Shown here piece by piece: positions 35,371 to 44,822 of a stretch of DNA of 64,000 bases (positions are counted from its first letter, which is position 1; each line of letters opens with the position of its first letter). The position numbers and the translations under genes were made by a program. This DNA comes from Pseudomonadota bacterium (GTDB lineage: Bacteria; Pseudomonadota; Gammaproteobacteria; Pseudomonadales; Oceanobacteraceae). The stretch covers positions 62,001 to 126,000 of the forward strand of contig JAIXHJ010000008.1 of the NCBI GenBank assembly GCA_030145845.1, in the 5' to 3' direction. A model generated the notes under the pieces. It was not told the DNA's origin. It did no database searches and saw only the letters and a program-made list of their open reading frames with translations.

Positions 35371-36120
35371 TCAGAAGTGCATTTTAACCATAGCAGCAAC
35401 GGTATCTTCGTCGTATTGAGAACCGTATTTGTTGTGCCAGGAGCTGTACTCGATACCCACTTTCAGCTTGTTGTCGTAACCAACAACAGGACCCAGGTCG
35501 TAGGTCAGCTGTGGGTTAAAGTTAAAGCTGGCTGCGTGGCTTACAAAGTTGTCGCCGTTATCACTGCCGCCGGTTGAGTAGTCGATGTAACCTTCCAGAG
35601 CGACCTGGCCCCAGCTTGCACCGTATACCAGAGTGATCTGATGGTCGTTATCAGTTTCATCATTCACGGCATAGTAATATGTCGCGCTGGCGTAGTTCAT
35701 ACCTGGAATGTTCAGGTCAACACCCACACCGTACAGGAAGTTATCCTGACTGAAGCCACCTGAGTTGGTTCCGGATTCTAAGGTGAAGTCAGCGTGGATG
35801 TTCTTAACCAGACCACCGTCAAATTTTGTCAGGAATACTTTGGGTGAGAATTCACTGTAGCTGGCTTCCCAGTCATCTTCGCCTTCGTCACGGTCGAGGA
35901 AGAAGAACAGGCCGCCCCAGCTGTAGCCGGAAACGTGTTCAATAGTATAAGTAGTTTGTTGGTAGTCATCATTGCCGTAAACGTTGCCGTCCAGTTTGAA
36001 CTCGCCGCCGCCCAGAACGGTAACGCTGTTGTCGGCAAAATAACGTTCAGCATTTGCGCTGGTCGCTGTTACGGCTGTAGCAGCTGAAATAACAGCCAGT
36101 GCCAGAAGTTGCTTTTTCAT
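35371..36120 (-). CDS. Tsx-family nucleoside-specific outer membrane channel
   Basis: A 249-residue outer membrane protein with a signal peptide (cleavage likely after SANA, residues 1-24) and a small beta-barrel. The Tsx/OmpK family pattern is visible: Trp-rich strands such as GYSWGGLFFFLDRDEGEDDW, SPKVFLTKFDGG, and the terminal strand DEDTVAAMVKMHF. Tsx channels admit nucleosides and related purine compounds. Placement between the nucleoside ABC transporter and the RutR-like regulator supports outer-membrane purine uptake. Its start has GGAGAG upstream. A rho-independent terminator lies 14 bases after the stop. Confidence 0.9.
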   Translation of the reverse strand: MKKQLLALAVISAATAVTATSANAERYFADNSVTVLGGGEFKLDGNVYGNDDYQQTTYTIEHVSGYSWGGLFFFLDRDEGEDDWEASYSEFSPKVFLTKFDGGLVKNIHADFTLESGTNSGGFSQDNFLYGVGVDLNIPGMNYASATYYYAVNDETDNDHQITLVYGASWGQVALEGYIDYSTGGSDNGDNFVSHAASFNFNPQLTYDLGPVVGYDNKLKVGIEYSSWHNKYGSQYDEDTVAAMVKMHF

Positions 36121-36322
36121 GGTTCTCTCCAGGTTTTCAGTTTTAGCTTTTGGTTTTTTAATGCACTCAATGTAGCAGTAAATTCCGTTTTGATCATCAG
36201 GTTATGATGAATTTCCCTGTTATTTTTTACATTGGCAAAATTGCCTTCCGGCTCATAATTTTATTGCAGGAATATTTAAATAAAAATAATTCCACTTATG
36301 TTCCGTCAGGCAATTGGCCCAA

Positions 36323-37249
36323 TTACGACATCGGCCGGTATGGCTGGCCAATGGATTTCGGTGCGCTCATTTTCGTTTTGATTGCATCCGAGGATAGCCA
36401 CACCAGAACAATAATGGTTGCTACATAAGGCAGCATGGCCATGATGTTTGGCGCGACTTCAAATTTCGTTCCCTGCAATACCAGATGCATAATGCTGGCG
36501 AAGCCAAACAGATAAGCACCCAGCAGAATACGTTCGGCTTTCCAGCTGGCGAATACTACCAGTGCCAGGGCAATCCAGCCACGTCCGGCAGACATGCCGT
36601 CACTCCACATCGGTGTATATACCAGCGACAGGTAGGCGCCGGCAAGTCCGGTCATGGCACCACCGAAAAGTACGGCCATATAACGGATCTGATGCACATG
36701 AATGCCGATTGCATTGGCCGCTTCCGGGTTTTCACCAACAGCACGGATTTTTAAGCCCAGGCGGGTGGAGCGGAATACCCAATAAACCACAGCAAATAAA
36801 ATAATGGTCAGATAAACCAGCGGATCATGCTGAAACAATACTTTGCCGATTACCGGAATATCACTCAGCAGCGGGATTTCCCAGATACCAATACCTTCCA
36901 GGCCAATACCAATATAGTTATTGCCGAGGAAGGCACTCAGGCCAGCACCGAAAATAGTCAGAGCGAGACCGGTGGCTACCTGATTGGCTGCCAGAGTAAT
37001 AGACAGAAAACCAAACACCAGCGACATCATCATGCCGGCAAAGATGGCACAGAAGGCAGCGAGAAAATAATTGCCGGTCAGAGAGGCAACAATAAAACCA
37101 ACGGCAGCGCCAACCAGCAGCATGCCTTCCTGACCCAGATTCAGAACACCGGATTTTTCTGCCACCATTTCACCAAGGGCAATCAGAATCAGTGGCGTAC
37201 CTGTTTTAAGGGTTGCGTATAAAACGTTTGTAATTAAATCGATATCCAT
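36323..37249 (-). CDS. ABC transporter permease, nucleoside/BMP-type (second permease)
   Basis: A 308-residue permease with about ten hydrophobic helices of the branched-chain/BMP-type ABC family used for nucleosides (YufQ/NupQ-like). Visible pattern: TGTPLILIALGEMVAEKSGVL, LNLGQEGMLLVGAAVG (the coupling EGM signature) and GLKIRAVGENPEAANAIGIHV, the second conserved coupling loop. It lies three bases behind the first permease gene and is the last gene of the ATPase-permease-permease operon, which starts at the RutR-like operator region. Uptake of purine nucleosides or bases is inferred from family and context. Confidence 0.93.
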   Translation of the reverse strand: MDIDLITNVLYATLKTGTPLILIALGEMVAEKSGVLNLGQEGMLLVGAAVGFIVASLTGNYFLAAFCAIFAGMMMSLVFGFLSITLAANQVATGLALTIFGAGLSAFLGNNYIGIGLEGIGIWEIPLLSDIPVIGKVLFQHDPLVYLTIILFAVVYWVFRSTRLGLKIRAVGENPEAANAIGIHVHQIRYMAVLFGGAMTGLAGAYLSLVYTPMWSDGMSAGRGWIALALVVFASWKAERILLGAYLFGFASIMHLVLQGTKFEVAPNIMAMLPYVATIIVLVWLSSDAIKTKMSAPKSIGQPYRPMS

Positions 37250-37252
37250 AAC

Positions 37253-38323
37253 TCAGGCCCGGGCAGTACGTGGTTGGAAAACAATGCGGTAACTGATCAG
37301 CAGATCGGCCGCGAGCAGGAAGAACAGCAGCATGCCCTGGAACAGGCCGGTCAGTGATTTCGGCAGGCTCAGCTGAATCTGCACCATTTCACCCCCCATA
37401 AAGGTCAGGGCCAGCAGCATACTGGCGAGCAGAATGCCCAGCGGATGCATACGGCCGAGAAACACCACGATAATGGCCGCGTAGCCATAGCCCGGCGACA
37501 GCTGGGGAACCAGCTGGCCGATCGGGCCGCTTACTTCACTGACGCCGGCCAGTCCGGCGAGGGCACCACAGGCGAGCAGTACCACCCAGGTCAGGGTTTT
37601 GGAACTGAAACCGGCATACTTCGCGGCCTTGGCATCTTCACCCATCACATGAATCTGATAACCCACCCAGCTGCGCGCCATCAATGTCCAGATGGCCACC
37701 ATAAAGAAGAGTGCAAACAGAATGGAAATATTCAGCCGGTAGCTGTCGCTGAACAGCGGCAGGATAGCGGCATCAGCAAACATCGCCGATTCCGGGAAGT
37801 TAAAACCACCGGGATCTTTCAGTGGCCCGTGCACCGCCCACAGCAACAGGTTGAGAGCGATGTAGTTGAGCATGATGGTGGTCAGGATTTCGTTGGCGTT
37901 AAAGCGGGTTTTCAGCAGGGCGGCAATACCTCCCCAGGCCAGACCACTGGCAGCACCGGCAAGCAGGACTGGCACCAGTACCCAGCTGCTTTCTGCATCG
38001 AGGAACTGCAGGGCGGCATAACCACCACCCAGTGCGCCCATAATAAACTGACCTTCAGCACCGATATTCCAGATCTGCGCGCGGTAGCACAGGGTCAGAC
38101 CCATGGCGCACAGCAGCAGAGGTGCGACTTTCACGCCCAGTTCGGTCCAGCCGTAGGTATCTTCCAGCGGCGTGATAAAGAAGGTGTACAGTGCTTCACC
38201 CGGGTTGTGGCCGAGGAAGGCAAACAGCAGGGCACCACAGATCAGGGTCATCACGATGGCAATGACCGGTGACATATAGCCCATCAGCCGGGAATCAGAC
38301 TGGCGCTTTTCGAGTTTAAGCAT
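37253..38323 (-). CDS. ABC transporter permease, nucleoside/BMP-type (first permease)
   Basis: A 356-residue permease of the same BMP-type family (YufP/NupP-like). It carries LCYRAQIWNIGAEGQFIMGA (the EGQ coupling signature) and VGYQIHVMGEDAKAAKYAGF, and about nine hydrophobic helices. I start at MLKLEKRQSDS (38323), which overlaps the ATPase end by eight bases; the upstream frame is inside the ATPase gene and unlikely. No gene for a substrate-binding lipoprotein follows in this window, unusual for this transporter type. Confidence 0.92.
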   Translation of the reverse strand: MLKLEKRQSDSRLMGYMSPVIAIVMTLICGALLFAFLGHNPGEALYTFFITPLEDTYGWTELGVKVAPLLLCAMGLTLCYRAQIWNIGAEGQFIMGALGGGYAALQFLDAESSWVLVPVLLAGAASGLAWGGIAALLKTRFNANEILTTIMLNYIALNLLLWAVHGPLKDPGGFNFPESAMFADAAILPLFSDSYRLNISILFALFFMVAIWTLMARSWVGYQIHVMGEDAKAAKYAGFSSKTLTWVVLLACGALAGLAGVSEVSGPIGQLVPQLSPGYGYAAIIVVFLGRMHPLGILLASMLLALTFMGGEMVQIQLSLPKSLTGLFQGMLLFFLLAADLLISYRIVFQPRTARA

Positions 38324-39857
38324 GAGCCGCCTCCCCGCCGTTGCTGAACTGGCCGGCCATCCACTGACCCAGCGTTTCGATGCCGACTTCATTGGTCGGC
38401 CGTACCGGACTCAGCTTGCCGTCACAGATGGCGCCGATACGGTCACTGATCTGATACAGCTCATCAATATCTTCCGAGACCACAACGATGGCGGAGCCTT
38501 CGTCGCGCAGGTTGATCAGGGCATGACGGATCAGAATTGCTGCACCGATATCCACCCCCCAGGTCGGGTGTGAACAGACCAGCAGCTTAGGCTTCTGCTC
38601 AATTTCACGGCCGATAATAAATTTCTGCAGGTTACCGCCGGACAGGCTTTTCGCCTGGGCGTCTTCGTTAGCACACTTCACGTTGTATTTATCAATCACT
38701 TGCAGGGCATAGTCGCGGACTTTGCCGTAGTTAATCCAGCCGTTCTTTTTCAGGCCGCGGTGACTGGCGCTGAGCAGCGCGTTATCAACCAGCGACATAT
38801 TCGGCACTGCTCCTCGTCCCAGACGTTCTTCCGGTACAAAAGCGAAGCCGAGCTTACGGCGTGCTTCCGGCAGCAGCCTGCTGATGTTGTTGCCGAGCAG
38901 GTTGATTTCACCGGCAGCGGACATTTCTTCGCCACTGAGCAGGGCGCAGAGCTCATCCTGACCATTACCGGCTACGCCGGCAATACCGAGGATTTCACCG
39001 GCTTTCACTTCCAGGTTCAGTCCTTCAATGGTTACACCGAACGGATCTTCCGGGCGGAAGTTGAGGGCTTTGATCTGCAGGGCGGTGTTGCCGCCCTGGG
39101 CTTTCTGATAGTTCTGGTTCAGCGGGGTATCGTCACCCACCATCATGCGCGCCAGATCTTCGCTGGTGACATCCTGCGGGTTGCAGTTACCGGTGACCTT
39201 GCCGTTACGCAGCACGGTAGCGGCGTTGCACAGCTCGGTGACTTCATCGAGCTTGTGGGAAATAAACAGAATGGAAACACCTTCGGCAGCCAGTGTCTTC
39301 AGGGTGCGGAACAGCTCACGCACTTCCTGTGGTGTCAGTACTGAGGTCGGTTCATCCAGAATCAGCAGGCGGATGTCCTGCAGCAGGCAACGTACAATCT
39401 CGACCCGCTGCTGTGCGCCGACGGACAGGGTGTGCACATGTCGGTCCGGGTCCAGCGCCATGCCGTAATGTTCCGAGATTTCGCGGATGCGGCGGCTCAG
39501 GGCCTCCATATCACGGCTTTCTTCTGCGGGCAGGCTGAGGGCGATGTTCTCTGCCACCGTCAGGGTTTCAAACAGGGAAAAATGCTGGAATACCATGCCG
39601 ACGCCCAGCTGCCGGGCATGTGCCGGACCACTGATCTGTACCTTCTCTCCCTGCCAGGTGATGGTGCCGGCGTCCGGGCGCACCACGCCGTAGATGATTT
39701 TCATCAGGGTGCTCTTACCGGCACCGTTCTCCCCCAGTAAGGCGTGGGTCTCACCGGGCAGAACCACCAGGTCAATGGCATCGTTGGCGAGACAGCCAGG
39801 ATACTCTTTGGTGATACCGCTGAGACGCAGACGTTCTGTAGGTTGTTGTAATGACAC
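38316..39857 (-). CDS. ABC transporter ATP-binding protein with two ATPase domains (nucleoside-type)
   Basis: A 513-residue duplicated ATPase, as in YufO/NupO nucleoside importers. Domain 1 has Walker A GENGAGKSTLM, signature LSVGAQQRVEIVRCL and Walker B LLILDEPTSVL. Domain 2 has GVAGNGQDELCALLSG in place of a full Walker A, a family trait, and signature LSGGNLQKFIIGRE. It is the first gene of the leftward transporter operon, whose promoter region (39858-40087) contains the RutR-like sites. The ATPase powers uptake through the two permeases downstream. Confidence 0.94.
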   Translation of the reverse strand: MSLQQPTERLRLSGITKEYPGCLANDAIDLVVLPGETHALLGENGAGKSTLMKIIYGVVRPDAGTITWQGEKVQISGPAHARQLGVGMVFQHFSLFETLTVAENIALSLPAEESRDMEALSRRIREISEHYGMALDPDRHVHTLSVGAQQRVEIVRCLLQDIRLLILDEPTSVLTPQEVRELFRTLKTLAAEGVSILFISHKLDEVTELCNAATVLRNGKVTGNCNPQDVTSEDLARMMVGDDTPLNQNYQKAQGGNTALQIKALNFRPEDPFGVTIEGLNLEVKAGEILGIAGVAGNGQDELCALLSGEEMSAAGEINLLGNNISRLLPEARRKLGFAFVPEERLGRGAVPNMSLVDNALLSASHRGLKKNGWINYGKVRDYALQVIDKYNVKCANEDAQAKSLSGGNLQKFIIGREIEQKPKLLVCSHPTWGVDIGAAILIRHALINLRDEGSAIVVVSEDIDELYQISDRIGAICDGKLSPVRPTNEVGIETLGQWMAGQFSNGGEAAHA

Positions 39858-39881
39858 TAAAAATCCTCAAGATCATAAAAG

Positions 39882-39897
39882 CTGACCACTTGGTCGA
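39882..39897. promoter_or_regulatory. RutR-like operator, site 1
   Basis: TGACCA-CT-TGGTCG, an almost complete match to the published RutR consensus TTGACCA-NN-TGGTCAA, with one mismatch in each outer flank. It lies 25 bases upstream of the ABC ATPase start, where binding would block the leftward promoter (a possible -10 ACATTA on the plus strand, 39899-39904, is adjacent). Binding by the RutR-like gene at 34613-35245 is inferred. Confidence 0.6.
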
Positions 39898-39959
39898 AAC
39901 ATTAGCAATTAGCTTGCCAGCTGCAAAATCTGCGCAAATTGACAAGAAATATTGTATGC

Positions 39960-39975
39960 TTGACCGGTTGGTCAG
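39960..39975. promoter_or_regulatory. RutR-like operator, site 2
   Basis: TTGACC-GGT-TGGTCA keeps the two 5-bp half-sites TGACC and GGTCA with the correct four-base spacing, lacking only the central A/T pair. It is 78 bp from site 1 and 113 bases before the xdhA start, so both divergent operons may be controlled by one regulator. Confidence 0.6.
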
Positions 39976-40087
39976 GAATTTGCAAAGCAATCTCTAACAA
40001 AGTTCCCTACATTAAAAGAGCTGCGACAGCGACAGGCCTGCCGGTCCCGGAAGCTGCAGCGCCAACAGGCAGAAAACAGGTGTAACC

Positions 40088-41539
40088 GTGATTCGATTTA
40101 ACTTAAACGGGCGTTGGATTGAAAGCTCAGAAATTGATCCAAATTGTACCATTCTCAAATACCTGCGCACCAATTTGAAGCAGGTCGATGTGAAAGAGGG
40201 CTGCGCAGCCGGAGATTGTGGTGCATGTACCCTGATGCTGGGGGAAATGACAGAGCACGGTATTGAGTACCGTACGATTAACTCCTGTATCGCGCTGATG
40301 GCTCAGGTGCACAACCGTTATCTGCTGACACCGTCCGGCATCGGCCGCCCGGGTAACCTGCATCCGGCACAGCAGGCAATGATCGATACCCATGGCTCCC
40401 AGTGTGGTTTCTGTACGCCCGGCTTTATTATGTCGATGGCCAACCTGTACCAGAATGCCTGCATCAATGAAACACAGGCGCTGACCGATGCGGAGATCCA
40501 CGCCGCGCTGTCCGGCAACCTGTGCCGCTGCACCGGCTACCGGCCGATTATTGATGCGGCGAAGCAGATGGCGGAACTGCCCCGGGTGGACGTGCGCGAC
40601 ATCTCGGCCCGCTCCGGTGTGCAGGCATTCGATCCGGCCGCCGCCGATACGGCGGAAGCGCTGCAGGAAAAAGACGGTCACCGTCTGTTTATGCCATATA
40701 CCGAAGCTCAGCTGCAGGCGCTGCTGAAGGCTTACCCGGATGCCCGTCTGTGGGCGGGTGGTACGGATATCGGTCTGGAAGTTACCCAACGTTTTTCGCA
40801 GTTCGACACCATTATCTGTGTCAACCGCATCCCCGAACTGGCCCAATGCCTCGCAGCGGGACAGGACATGGGCGACCAGCTCTGGCTGGGCGCCGGTGTC
40901 ACCTTCAGTCAGGCAGAAACTGCCCTGGCTGACTCTTTTCCTTCGTTTGCTCAGCTCTTGCACAGGATCGGCTCGCGCCAGATCCGCAATATGGGCACTT
41001 TGGGTGGGAATATCGCCAACGCATCGCCGATTGGCGATACTCCCCCCGTTTTTTTAGCACTGGCTGCAACGCTGGAAATTGACGGCATTCAGGGTCGCCG
41101 CGAAGTACCGCTGAAAGATTTTTATCTGGGCTACAAACAAACGGTGATGCAGCCCGGTGAATACCTGCGGGCGATCCGCATCAGCCCGCTCGGTGCGGGT
41201 GAAAGCCTGACCACTTACAAAATCAGCAAGCGTTACGACGATGATATTTCCGCCGTGATGTTTGCCCTCTATCTGAATGTACAGGACGGACTGATCACTG
41301 AGGCCCGTCTGGCCTGTGGTGGGATGGCGGCCACGCCACTGCTGGCGGCAAAAACCAATGCCGCGCTGACCGGCAAGCCATTTACGCTGGAGACCTTTAC
41401 GGCGGCGGCGGCCTGTATTGAGCAGGATTATCAGCCGCTGTCGGATGTCCGCGCCTCCGATCGTTACCGCCTGCAGGTCACCAGAAATCTGCTGACCAAA
41501 GCCTTTATTGAACTGAGCCAGAAGGGAGAAGCCGCATGA
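40088..41539 (+). CDS. xdhA: Xanthine dehydrogenase small subunit
   Basis: A 483-residue iron-sulfur/FAD subunit that channels electrons from the molybdenum centre during oxidation of hypoxanthine and xanthine to urate. The first [2Fe-2S] cluster uses Cys39, Cys44, Cys47 and Cys67; the second uses Cys106, Cys109, Cys146 and Cys148 (CGFCTPG and CRCTG). The FAD domain begins at about residue 190 with LWAGGTDIGLEV and includes GSRQIRNMGTLGGNIANASP. The start is GTG at 40088. It heads the ten-gene purine operon and overlaps xdhB by four bases. Length is standard for XdhA. Confidence 0.95.
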   Translation: MIRFNLNGRWIESSEIDPNCTILKYLRTNLKQVDVKEGCAAGDCGACTLMLGEMTEHGIEYRTINSCIALMAQVHNRYLLTPSGIGRPGNLHPAQQAMIDTHGSQCGFCTPGFIMSMANLYQNACINETQALTDAEIHAALSGNLCRCTGYRPIIDAAKQMAELPRVDVRDISARSGVQAFDPAAADTAEALQEKDGHRLFMPYTEAQLQALLKAYPDARLWAGGTDIGLEVTQRFSQFDTIICVNRIPELAQCLAAGQDMGDQLWLGAGVTFSQAETALADSFPSFAQLLHRIGSRQIRNMGTLGGNIANASPIGDTPPVFLALAATLEIDGIQGRREVPLKDFYLGYKQTVMQPGEYLRAIRISPLGAGESLTTYKISKRYDDDISAVMFALYLNVQDGLITEARLACGGMAATPLLAAKTNAALTGKPFTLETFTAAAACIEQDYQPLSDVRASDRYRLQVTRNLLTKAFIELSQKGEAA

Positions 41540-43893
41540 GTTTTACCTCGTCCAAAGTCACTCCCTGGGAGCAGCGTCGTCAGCGCCCGGCAAAAGGCAA
41601 GTCCGGTAAAGAACTGGCGCATGAGAGCGCCGAGAAGCACGTGCTGGGCACAGCGGTATATATCGATGATATGCCGGAAGTGGATGGCACCCTGCATGCC
41701 GTGGTCGGTAAAAGCACGATTCCCTGTGGTGAAATCACCAGACTGGATCTGAGTGGTGTATGGGCCTCGCCGGGGGTGGTGGATGTGATTACCGTGAAGG
41801 ATATTCCCGGTGACATCGACATCAGCCCGGCGTTTACCGGAGATCTGATTCTGGCCGATGGCCGGGTGGAATTTATCGGCCAGGCCTTGTTCGCGGTGGT
41901 TGCGGAAACCTTTGATCAGGCCAAGCGTGCCGTTAATGCGGCGGTAGTGGAGTACAAAGAAGAGGAAGCGATCCTCGACGTTAAGGAAGCGCTGAAACGC
42001 GATTCCTTTGTTAATCCGACGCACACCATGACTGAAGGCGATGTTGAAGCGGCGCTGCAGTCAGCACCGCTCAGTGTTTCCGGTGAAATGTATGTGCGCG
42101 GTCAGGAACAGTTTTATCTGGAAACCCAGATCAGTTATGCACTGCCGGGCGAAGATGGCAGCGTTAAGGTTTTCAGTTCCACCCAGCATCCGTCAGAAGT
42201 ACAGAAGCTGGTGGCGGAAGTACTGGATGTGCCGGTGAATTATGTGCAGGTGGAAGTGCGCCGCATGGGTGGCGGCTTCGGTGGCAAGGAAACTCAGGCG
42301 GCACAGTGGTCTGCTCTGGCCGCTGTGTTTGCCACCCGTCTGAACCGCCCGGTAAAAATGCGTCTCGACCGGCAGGACGATATGGTGCTGACCGGTAAAC
42401 GTCATGATTTTCTTAACCGCTTTAAAATCGGCTTTAACGAAGAGGGTGTTATCCTCGGCGCCGATATTGAGCTGGCCAGCTTCTGTGGTTATTCCGCCGA
42501 CCTGTCGGACGCCATTACCGACCGTGCGATGTTCCACGTTGATAATGCCTACAACCTGCACGACTGCCGGGTGATCGGTCACCGCTGCCGTACCAATACG
42601 GTCTCCAATACCGCATTCCGGGGTTTTGGTGGGCCGCAGGGGATGATTCTGGCGGAATGCATGCTGGATGATATTGCGCGCGCCGTCGGTAAAGATCCGC
42701 TGGATGTGCGTAAGCTGAATTATTACCAGGAAGGTGAGCACACACATTATGGTCAGCCGATTGAAGATTATTATCTGCCGGAACTGATCGCAACGCTGGA
42801 GAAAAACTGCGATTACCGCCAGCGCCGTGCCGACATTGCTGAGTTCAATAAAACCAGCCAGTGGAAGAAACGTGGCCTGGCGTTAACGCCGGTGCGTTTC
42901 GGTATTTCCTTTACCACGACCTTCCTGAACCAGGCCGGTGCGTTAATCCATATTTATACTGACGGTTCCATTCATCTGAACCATGGCGGTACCGAAATGG
43001 GGCAGGGCCTGTACACCAAGGTGGCGCAGGTGGTGGCCAATGAATTTGCGGTGGATATCGATATGGTACGTGTCAGTGCCACCACCACCGATAAAGTGCC
43101 GAATACCTCAGCCACCGCGGCTTCATCCGGTAGCGACCTGAATGGTAAGGCCGCACAGAATGCCTGTATTACGCTGAAAAAGCGTCTGGTCGATTTTGCT
43201 GTGGATTATTTTAAAGTGAGTGCCGACGACGTGCGCTTCGAAAATAACCATATTGTTGTCACCGGCAGCGATGGCAAAGAAGACTGGGTTTCTTTTGCGG
43301 AGTTTGTGAATCTGGCTTACGTAAACCGGGTGTCACTGTCGACCACGGGTTTCTATAAAACGCCGGACATTCATTACGACCCGAAAGCCGAGCGTGGCAA
43401 ACCTTTCCTGTATTACGCCTTCGGGGCCACCTGTGCTGAGGTGGAAATTGATACCCTGACCGGTGAATACAAAATTCTGCGGGCGGATATCCTGCACGAT
43501 GTGGGGCAGTCACTGAATCCGGCTATTGATATCGGCCAGGTGGAAGGTGCTTTTGTACAGGGCACCGGCTGGCTGACCAGTGAAGAGCTGCTGTGGGATG
43601 ACCGGGGCCGTCTGGCATCGGCATCTGCTGCGACTTATAAAATTCCGACGTCGGTGGATATTCCACAGGTATTTAACGTGGAATTATTCAACCGTCCGGC
43701 GGCGGCTGACACTATTTACCATTCCAAAGCTGTGGGTGAACCACCGCTGATGCATGGTATTGCCGTGTTCTGTGCGCTGCGGGATGCGGTCGCCAGCGTG
43801 GCGGATTATAAAGTCAGTCCGCAGCTGGATACGCCGGCCACGCCGGAGCGTATTCTCAATGCGGTGATGGCCTGTCAGGGCACCGCTGAGTAA
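41536..43893 (+). CDS. xdhB: Xanthine dehydrogenase large (molybdopterin) subunit
   Basis: A 785-residue molybdopterin subunit carrying the oxidation site for xanthine. The motifs are AVYIDDMPEVDGTLHA near the N-terminus, RRMGGGFGGKETQAAQWS, FRGFGGPQGMILAECMLDDI, TEMGQGLYTKVAQV, TAASSGSDLNGKAAQ and the C-terminal AVGEPPLMHGIAV, in which the Glu is the catalytic base of XDH enzymes. All these molybdopterin contacts are in the expected order. It overlaps xdhA and is followed 13 bases later by xdhC. Length matches bacterial XdhB. Confidence 0.96.
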   Translation: MSFTSSKVTPWEQRRQRPAKGKSGKELAHESAEKHVLGTAVYIDDMPEVDGTLHAVVGKSTIPCGEITRLDLSGVWASPGVVDVITVKDIPGDIDISPAFTGDLILADGRVEFIGQALFAVVAETFDQAKRAVNAAVVEYKEEEAILDVKEALKRDSFVNPTHTMTEGDVEAALQSAPLSVSGEMYVRGQEQFYLETQISYALPGEDGSVKVFSSTQHPSEVQKLVAEVLDVPVNYVQVEVRRMGGGFGGKETQAAQWSALAAVFATRLNRPVKMRLDRQDDMVLTGKRHDFLNRFKIGFNEEGVILGADIELASFCGYSADLSDAITDRAMFHVDNAYNLHDCRVIGHRCRTNTVSNTAFRGFGGPQGMILAECMLDDIARAVGKDPLDVRKLNYYQEGEHTHYGQPIEDYYLPELIATLEKNCDYRQRRADIAEFNKTSQWKKRGLALTPVRFGISFTTTFLNQAGALIHIYTDGSIHLNHGGTEMGQGLYTKVAQVVANEFAVDIDMVRVSATTTDKVPNTSATAASSGSDLNGKAAQNACITLKKRLVDFAVDYFKVSADDVRFENNHIVVTGSDGKEDWVSFAEFVNLAYVNRVSLSTTGFYKTPDIHYDPKAERGKPFLYYAFGATCAEVEIDTLTGEYKILRADILHDVGQSLNPAIDIGQVEGAFVQGTGWLTSEELLWDDRGRLASASAATYKIPTSVDIPQVFNVELFNRPAAADTIYHSKAVGEPPLMHGIAVFCALRDAVASVADYKVSPQLDTPATPERILNAVMACQGTAE

Positions 43894-43906
43894 CGGGAGA
43901 AGGGTT

Positions 43907-44818
43907 ATGAAATTCGTCCGCTGGTTTGAAGCCATTAACCGCTGTCAGCAGAAGGGTGAGTCCTGTGTGATCGCCACTGTGATGGGCAGTGCCGGTTCCG
44001 TGCCGCGCGACCCGGGGGCGAAAATGGTGATCACCGCGGACGACCAGTTCGATACCCTGGGCGGCGGGCAGCTGGAGTTCAATCTGGTGAATAAAGCCCG
44101 TGCCCTGCTGGCAGAACATGCCGGCAGCAGTAAAACCCTGCAGCTGATTGAAAAAATCCCGCTGGCGGCAAAAGCCGGCCAGTGCTGTGGCGGCAGTGTG
44201 TCGGTATTGCTGGAAGTCTTTATTCTGGCACAGCAACCGGTGGTGGTGTTCGGTGCCGGTCATGTGGCCAGGGCGCTGATGCAGATACTCGGTGGTCTGC
44301 CGCGGCAGGTGATCTGGGTGGATAACCGGGCGGAACAGTTTCCGCATGCGGAGGAACTGGCGGCCAATATCGACTGCCGGCTGCTGGATAATCCGGTGGA
44401 TATTGTCGCGCAATTACCAGCAGGCAGTGAGCTGATTATTCTGACTCACAACCATCAGCTGGATTATGATCTGCTGCGCGCCGCGCTGCAGCGTGATGAC
44501 TTCCGCTTTACCGGTTGCATCGGCTCAGCCACCAAAACCGAACGCTTCCGGATGCGTCTGGGCCACGAAGGCTTCGGCGCTGAAGAATTCAGCCGTCTGA
44601 CCATGCCAATCGGTTTACCCGAAGTCAGCGGCAAATTGCCTATGGAGGTTGCCGTCTCCATTGCAGCGCAGCTGCTCTCTTATCAAGTGGCAACGTCGGC
44701 TGCGGACGCCAGTGCAGCAAGAAGAAAGGGCCTTAACTGGCGCGAAATAAAAGAAACAATTCAACAGCCGGCTTCTGTCTCTGCCGACGCCGGACTGCTT
44801 GCACAACACGACGGATAA
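43907..44818 (+). CDS. xdhC: Xanthine dehydrogenase accessory protein XdhC
   Basis: A 303-residue molybdenum-cofactor-binding chaperone that delivers sulfurated cofactor to XdhB. Family marks are SCVIATVMGSAGSVPRDPGAKM, the GGGQLEF segment, CCGGSVSVLLEVF, a central GAGHVARALMQILGGLP nucleotide-binding-like loop and GCIGSATKTERFRMRL near the C-terminus. It ends four bases before the allantoicase gene and follows xdhB closely, as in most bacterial xdhABC operons. No other molybdenum-cofactor gene is in the window. Confidence 0.92.
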   Translation: MKFVRWFEAINRCQQKGESCVIATVMGSAGSVPRDPGAKMVITADDQFDTLGGGQLEFNLVNKARALLAEHAGSSKTLQLIEKIPLAAKAGQCCGGSVSVLLEVFILAQQPVVVFGAGHVARALMQILGGLPRQVIWVDNRAEQFPHAEELAANIDCRLLDNPVDIVAQLPAGSELIILTHNHQLDYDLLRAALQRDDFRFTGCIGSATKTERFRMRLGHEGFGAEEFSRLTMPIGLPEVSGKLPMEVAVSIAAQLLSYQVATSAADASAARRKGLNWREIKETIQQPASVSADAGLLAQHDG

Positions 44819-44822
44819 TCAC

